This document shows, piece after piece, positions 57,901 to 64,000 of a stretch of 64,000 nucleotides of DNA. Both the position numbers and the translations under genes were made by a program. Position 1 is the stretch's first letter. Each line of letters opens with the position of its first letter. The DNA is from Siderastrea siderea (lineage: Eukaryota; Cnidaria; Anthozoa; Scleractinia; Rhizangiidae): assembly GCA_964030785.1 (NCBI GenBank), contig OZ034978.1, positions 4,783,001 to 4,847,000 of the forward strand. The letters run 5' to 3'. Under the pieces are notes generated by a model. It searched no databases. It was not told the origin of the DNA and saw nothing but the letters and a program-made list of their open reading frames with translations.

Positions 57901-60900
57901 ACGTAACAACATAGCCGCAAAACCAGATAATGCCAATTTTGCTTTTGTCAACTGTTTGGAACCTGTAACCTTTAGCACGAGATACAACTGGCAATTCCGA
58001 CCTTCCTGACATTTCACTACTGAATACTATTAATGACCTCCGCATCTGTTACTGCAACCGGCGACAGATCGAATGTTCATGACTACTCACTCAGTTGGAG
58101 GTCTCGGACAATTTAAAACGGGGGGCTCCGAGCAATTGCAGCCATATCAGAGCTGCTACTCCTATCACAAGAGTGTCAAGTCGTAAACGAGGTAAGTAAA
58201 GAGAGGACGCGTGCAGCTACTCACACTTTTACAGTGTTGAAAATCCACCCCCTAAGGTCCAAGAGTGGGCCATGGTGTACTTTGAAAGTCTTTGCTGTAA
58301 CTCTGGGAAATTTTCGTAGTTTGCTCTAGGTTACAAAACGTGGACAGGCATTAATTTTTTTTTAAATTGCATAACTTATTCTGCGTCGCCGCTTACACGA
58401 GAAAACAGTTGAATTTTGGAAGTTATAAAACCAGCAACTACCTTCAGTATTCTACAAAGGCAAGTCTGGCAAACCTCCTAATTTGTTCACTTGAAAATGA
58501 AAGCTTTCAATTTCTAAAATTGCAACACAGTGTCACGTAGTCCGTCAAGTAGGTCTTCATGCAGTTGATACCTCATCAGTTATACTACGTAGATGTGACT
58601 GGAAATTTGGTCGCTAAGGAAAAAACATGCGTGTATTAGAAAACAAGGTACATCATTATTTAAAGGGTCACTTCTTTTATTCATTCTTATGTCTGGTGGT
58701 TATTCGGAGGCGGTGCTTTGTTGGGCAGTTTTTTTAGTAGGTCTGAATGTAAAAGTTGAACTTTAGAACTTGCCACACCAGCATTTTTCTTCAGTCATTC
58801 TTCATAAATAACCTAACGTAGTTGTAGCTCCGGAAAACTCTCGTAATTTTCTCAGACAAAATTGGAAAACTAGCATTTTTGTTTACATAATCGGATCACT
58901 TATCTTTTGCGGCTGTGCCAGCTAAATGTGGTATTTTGAACCGACCAGAACTGCGTGAGTCTCTATACAGTTTGTCTACATAAGGTAAATCACATATCTC
59001 TGCAAAACTGTAATTTGCTCACACAAAATATGTAAGCAATCATCTTATCAACTCTTCACATCACCGCGTCCCGTCTTCTGCATTCGGCCATTGCTGATTG
59101 TGCCTGAATGCAGGTATCGTGGCACCACCTTTGACATACTTTAAGACTGGAACACTTGGCTCTTTGTACAAGTGTTAGTGCATGTGGTTCTCCCTTTCGT
59201 TAAATGTTGAATCATTTTTGTTGTTCGAGTTTGTAACAAAAAAGGGAAAGTTCCACAACACACGCTTTCTTTATCTGCAATCATTTTTACCCTACAAAGA
59301 CGATCTTGCTCTCTTTTTCTACTGTAATTCAGTGTCGATGAAAGGAAAAATTATTGATATTGTTAACTACTTGATCTTGAAGTCAACTGAAACTAATAGC
59401 AGTTAAAATGGATTCAAACGATTTTCACTGCTGAATTACAATTTCCGTTCATTTTTCAGTTCATTTTTGAGATACCAGTGATTACCAACGTAGGCATGTT
59501 GCACAAGTCCAGTTACGGACTTTCAAACATTTTTAGGCTGAATCATCATTCTTTCCGATTGATAATCGAATGTGAAGTGTGTTCCGAGAATTGCTTTTAG
59601 AGTTGAAGAAGCAAGTATTACACAATGAAATTGATCATGGGCCATGGGTGTTATTCATTACGTAACTAAACGTGCGCAAAGTACATTTGTTCATCATCAA
59701 CTGGCAGAAACTGTAACAGGTGTTTGAACGATTTCAGTACTTAAATTGCAATTTTCGTTTGTTAAGTTTATTCTGTTGATACTCTGATAAAATCAGTTAT
59801 TTCAGGAATGACAAATAGTTACATTTTTCAGCTAACGATTAGCAAACGTTTGTAAGATAATCAAATGCTAATGAGCATGGCGCGTGTTCTTTTCCTGTTA
59901 ATGAATGGCCGAAAAGTACACGTGGGGAGTGCCCAAATCATTTATTGTCGAATTGCAGTTTAAAGGATTTAACATTTGCTATAATGGTATTCAAACGTTA
60001 ATTGATGCAAAGACTATTTGTTAATTGATAATTAAAACCTCTAAACAAACAAACAAAGTCGTTAAAATGCTGTTTAGAGGGTTTAAAACAGTCAAGAAGC
60101 AACAGTCAATTGACAAGGTACCTACACGTTAATGGTTTATGTGCAATTTTGACATTTCTTGAAACTCACGATAAATTACCATTGAAACAACGATAGATCT
60201 GACTTTAAAACGTTTGTAAGATGATTAAAAGCAAAGGGTGTATGGTAAAACAGTCTTTTCAAAACGGACTTGCATGAGGGATTGCGCCCCAACTTGAGCG
60301 TGGCCATAATGAATTTGTAGCTCAGTGCACAACAGCTATATTACACTCTGGACTTCTTTATTTGCATTTTTTTTTCTATGGTGATGGTAGTGTGGCCATG
60401 ATTGAGGAAGTAGGAAGTGAAACAGAGAGAAATTATAAAACGTGTACAACCCGTCTAAGAACATGAACTGCAATTTCATGATTACTTCGATGCAACAGGT
60501 TACCAAGAATTAAGAAAGTTGCAAGTATTCTTGGATGTCAACTTGTAAATTTTTGCTAAAAAAACAAACGCTTAACGTTCAAGGGTGACAACCTTTTTTC
60601 AGTTAACAGAGAGGCATGGAGTTGTATGGCTCAACAACAGTTATCAAACAAAGTCAAGGATAGAAATAAAGCATGTGTTTTCGCGATAACCTTTGTACAT
60701 ATGACCAATAAACACTCAAAACACGTCTTCTCTGGAAATTGTTGACATTCAGTGCTTTCCGTCTTTTTTACAAGATAAATATCTCAAACAGCGTTGTGGC
60801 GTGTAGAGGTCATAGAAATTTGCCAGAAAAATCTGAGATGCCAAAGAAACATGTACTGATTGCAGCAATATAGCCATATGCTTAATCTGATTGGTTCTTT

Positions 60901-61330
60901 GTGCACTTATTTCAATTATGGTTGGCGAATGAAGTATGTCGAAATAACCTGAAAACATTAGTCAAAGCAGGGTCTGCTGATAAAATAGCTACAGCGTCAT
61001 GCATAGAAACCCATCTTCACCTCTTATAGACGAAAACTGTTCATTCGTTTAAAATCAAAAATTTATTCATTTAAAGTCCCTCACCAGTCTTTAATTTAAC
61101 GAGGGACTCGCTGTCTTTGTTTTGCCGATTTTGGATTTCGTTTTGTATTATTTCCTGAATTGCATTCCACTCAATTCAATTACCATTGGATGTCGGTAAC
61201 GATAAGATATATAACCCTAATTTGTAGCTTGTGGACAAGGCCACCTAACTGTGTTTTCTCGTTTGTCGATGGCTAAATTATTCAAACTTGCTCAATTATC
61301 AGGAGATTAAAGAAAATGTGCACCAGTGAT
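54955..61330. other. Long stretch with no gene seen
   Basis: More than 6 kb of AT-rich sequence. All frames are under 95 codons, with no recognisable domain or consistent splice context, and I saw no inverted-repeat element with clear ends. It could be a large intron or intergenic DNA. Confidence 0.5.
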
Positions 61331-61800
61331 TGAGTGATCGCAAATTTGTGGAACTATTCGATGGACATAAATTTTTCTCGTTATTATCCTTTTCTTTTAT
61401 TTCTTTTTGTTTTCATGCTTTTTGGAGAAGAGCGAGAGCTTGAATTATACTTCAAACAGTTACCATTAAGGCGTGGTTTTTCTCTAGCGACTCACGAATT
61501 AAATCTTAAGTTTGGCATAACAGCCTTTCTAGCTAGTGAAGCAATAGTTCTGCACGCAATGAGCCAAAGCAAGGATGGGAACTAACACACTTATACGGTC
61601 TTCTTGTCTGGGTTTTACGAAAAATCACCGCGACATAAGCATAACCGCAAGCATATAAGTATAGCATTAGGGCCTGTCTAGTGAAATGACAGAAACTAAA
61701 GAACAGAAAACATCCATTCTTCTTATCTGCTTTTCAAGAAATTGCTGCTAATATAAAAGGGTAAGGAAAAAGAAAATGTCTTCGTCTTGCAAAAGGGTGT

Positions 61801-62007
61801 TTGCTTGTGCACGTTGATGTAAAGGCTGTTTGCTCTTGTACCTATGCTTGTGTTTCTTCTCGCGTCGCTAGTAAAAACCAGGCTTCCATGTGTTTAAATT
61901 TTGGCCATTCATTGAACTACGATTGCAAATTACAAGGAAACGTCCCCGCTGAAGATATCCATAATACAATGGCCTTTATTGAAATACTCAAAATAAATGC
62001 GTTGGCG
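61801..62007 (+). CDS. Weak candidate exon, PAN/Apple-like cysteine pattern
   Basis: An open stretch reading CSCTYACVSSRVASKNQASM, then CLNFGHSLNYDCKLQGN. The order C-x3-C, C-L-N-F, D-C-K-L resembles the end of PAN/Apple adhesion domains, where C-x-S-x-N-F and C-x-L are typical. No strong acceptor or donor flanks it and no partner exon was found, so it may be chance. Confidence 0.25.
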
Positions 62008-62364
62008 TAAACATAATTGGATTTTATCCCTCACTTTTTGAAATCCTTTTAACTTCGTGGTCTACCATGGTTTGCAAAGAATAGTAACTACTAAAGCTAT
62101 TTTCGTCATAAGATTTCTTGAAGATTGTTTTAATGGGTGTCGGGTGTTTTAATGGCTGACGGTTCAAGGTTAAATTTTCGCTTAAAAGATCCGCCCTGAG
62201 GCTCTTTTAGTGCAAAGAGGGCGTCCCCAAAGGAGGCAGGCCAAGCGAATTTAACTGTCTGTTGACGGGTTTTGAAATGTAGTTGGCCCATTCCAGTACA
62301 TATAGAAGGCAACACACTGCTTAATACGTAATACTCTTTAAACGTAACAGTTATTAGGTCCAAA

Positions 62365-63320
62365 TCTGGAAGACAAAAAAAGTTTACCTAACAGAATTTG
62401 TACAGGAAATTCAATTACTAGTAAACTTAAGTAATCTACAAAATGAATCTATTACGACAGGGTCACCCAGATACTTTCTGAAACTAATTCTGGAAGACAA
62501 GCAAGCTAACTGAAAGTATACAGGAAATTCAATTCACTTATTTCTAATAAAGTCCACGTCTTCAAAGTGAACCATATTATCAATTGAAAAGCAGGGTGAT
62601 GTAAAAAGAATCAATTCAATGATAGTGTCAAAGGTTTACCAATCGCGACACACAGACATCGCCAGGCAGTGGTTATGTATAAATAATTATTACGCGATAT
62701 ACCTAAAGGCTAGTACTTTTAGCGACTAATAAGTTTCGAGATTTTGTGAAATGAAAAGTTATTCATGTATCCTAGTCTTAAGGTCTAAAGAAAGGAAAAA
62801 AGACACCGTCTCTAATCGGAAGACTGGTGTAATCTCTGTCTAAATTCAAGGAAAACGTCTTTCAATCACCGCTACCTATATCTGAGGTGTCAGTTACACA
62901 TGCAGTTATGCATCTAGTAAAAGATACTCCTTGAATTTATTTACCTTTTGGCGACCATTTTTGTTACCTCAGTTCTGCATTTAGTCAGCTTATGAAAGGT
63001 GGTTCCCAATTTTAGACACATACGTTGATGAAAACCTAGGGTCGATTATTTAAACGAGGACTAAGTTCAGTAAACCTAGTTTAAGGCTAAATCAAGGTTT
63101 AGACGAGGACTCCAAAACCATGGCTTAGCGGAGTGTAAATTGCATTATTTGAACGCGGTGAATCGGAGTTCATTAGTCGATGTAATCGACGAGATCAGTC
63201 TATTATGCTAAGGCTAGACGTGCCAAATACTTTCTAGAACTAATTTTGGAAGGCAAACAAACTAACTGAAAGGGTACAGGAAATTCGATTACTTATTGCT
63301 AATAAACCGGTGTAATCTGT
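62365..63320. repeat. Scattered monomer of about 100 bp
   Basis: Three copies at 62,365-62,430, 62,470-62,570 and 63,225-63,310. They share ACTTTCT(G/A)(A/G)AACTAATT, TGGAAGACAAGCAAGCTAAC and TACAGGAAATTC(A/G)ATT. Same orientation, diverged. Unassigned. Confidence 0.65.
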
Positions 63321-63479
63321 GCGGGTAATCTGTTCTCTGAGCATAAGGTCAGCCTTGCCTAGGCATGTCTTTACAATCCTACAGCCGCATTTTTTCTCAC
63401 CATAACCTCTCTGATTCTTATCTCATAAATAACACATGGCATTAGATGAATGGCAAATCTGTGGTTCGTCTGATATCTA

Positions 63480-63753
63480 TTAGGGCCTGGCTAAACTAGG
63501 AAACATTGTTGCAGACGCATAGTTTCCAGACATGTTTCCTTAGGTAGCTAAACTGGGAAACATACGTTTGGGAAGCAAAATTTGCGTCTGTGAAGCAAAT
63601 ATGTTTTTGACTTGATTCAGAAACATTTCTTTGCCTCCAAGACGCACAATGTGCTTCCGCAACATATGTTACTCGCGCAGCTAAACTGGGAAACATTTGC
63701 TTCTGCAGCAATGTTTTTGCAACAATGTTTCCTTAAGTTTAGCCAGGCCCTTA
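63480..63753. mobile_element. MITE with GGGCCTGGCTAAACT ends and TTA flanks
   Basis: The element at 63483-63750 begins GGGCCTGGCTAAACTAGGAA and ends with the complement AGTTTAGCCAGGCCC, with TTA on both sides. The interior holds repeated GCTAAACTGGGAAACAT words in both orientations. Non-coding, 268 bp. Confidence 0.85.
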
Positions 63754-64000
63754 AGCAATCCATCAGTGAGAAGATACTCCTCACAGGAAGAGTTTGTAAA
63801 TCCCGAACGAAAGGACTTGAGTGAATAACTGAAAACCTTTTCATAGAAATATGGATAACGTTGTCTAGCTCTTAACTGAAAAGGAATCACATCAACAAGA
63901 TTAAAGCTGAAGAAAGTTGTTTTAATCTAAAGTTTAAAAATTAAAACGTAAAAGAAAGATCAAGGAAGTCGCAGTTATAAGATAGATAATGTATAGCTCT

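Noticed and set aside
57749..58009. 86-codon plus-strand frame
   Set aside because: No recognisable motif or splice context, and it overlaps an equally long antisense frame.
61334..61585. 83-codon plus-strand frame with a hydrophobic start
   Set aside because: The Phe/Leu run could mimic a signal peptide, but the rest has no domain or cysteine pattern and the region is AT-rich; chance is likelier.

Overview
This window looks like nuclear DNA of a cnidarian, most likely an anthozoan (coral or anemone). It is AT-rich and gene-poor, its genes are split by GT-AG introns, and it is full of tRNA-derived SINEs, short inverted-repeat elements (MITEs), minisatellites and broken transposon genes. The species call rests on my familiarity with cnidarian repeat families and protein styles; no database search was possible.

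Layout. (1) 1-5,052, minus strand: a multi-exon gene for a HECT-type E3 ubiquitin ligase-like protein (G2E3-like). It runs off the left edge before the catalytic cysteine and carries one in-frame stop and a 13-residue coding repeat. (2) 5-9 kb: a MITE with a perfect 8-bp target duplication, a 13-bp minisatellite, an unassigned exon, the first of three copies of a TTAA-flanked MITE, and a decayed reverse-transcriptase fragment that I read as DIRS-like. (3) About 9,025-11,850: a DNA element with long terminal inverted repeats. Each repeat arm holds the same zinc-ribbon first exon, and the two arms start two convergent genes that meet at what looks like an internal deletion. (4) About 12-18.4 kb: an EnSpm/CACTA-type transposase on the plus strand in two exons with three stops, a divergently oriented partner gene with one stop, and minisatellites on both sides. 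(5) 22.16-23.63 kb: a 247-bp tandem array of tRNA-like sequences that flips orientation and is bounded by a 14-bp direct repeat. (6) 28.0-37.65 kb, minus strand: a three-exon gene for a secreted protein of about 120 residues with two six-cysteine domains, one per exon. A tandem duplication of several kb copied the two domain exons but not the signal-peptide exon. (7) 38-64 kb: no gene I can support. It holds MITEs, dispersed monomers of about 105 bp, short segmental duplications and microsatellites.

The two most interesting items are the element at 9-11.8 kb, where terminal repeats supply a shared zinc-ribbon leader exon to two different genes, and the modular 12-cysteine secreted gene with its half-duplicated exon pair. 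Exon boundaries are read from sequence alone (GT/AG sites plus matching phase), without transcript support. Functions are recognised from family resemblance and are marked as such.
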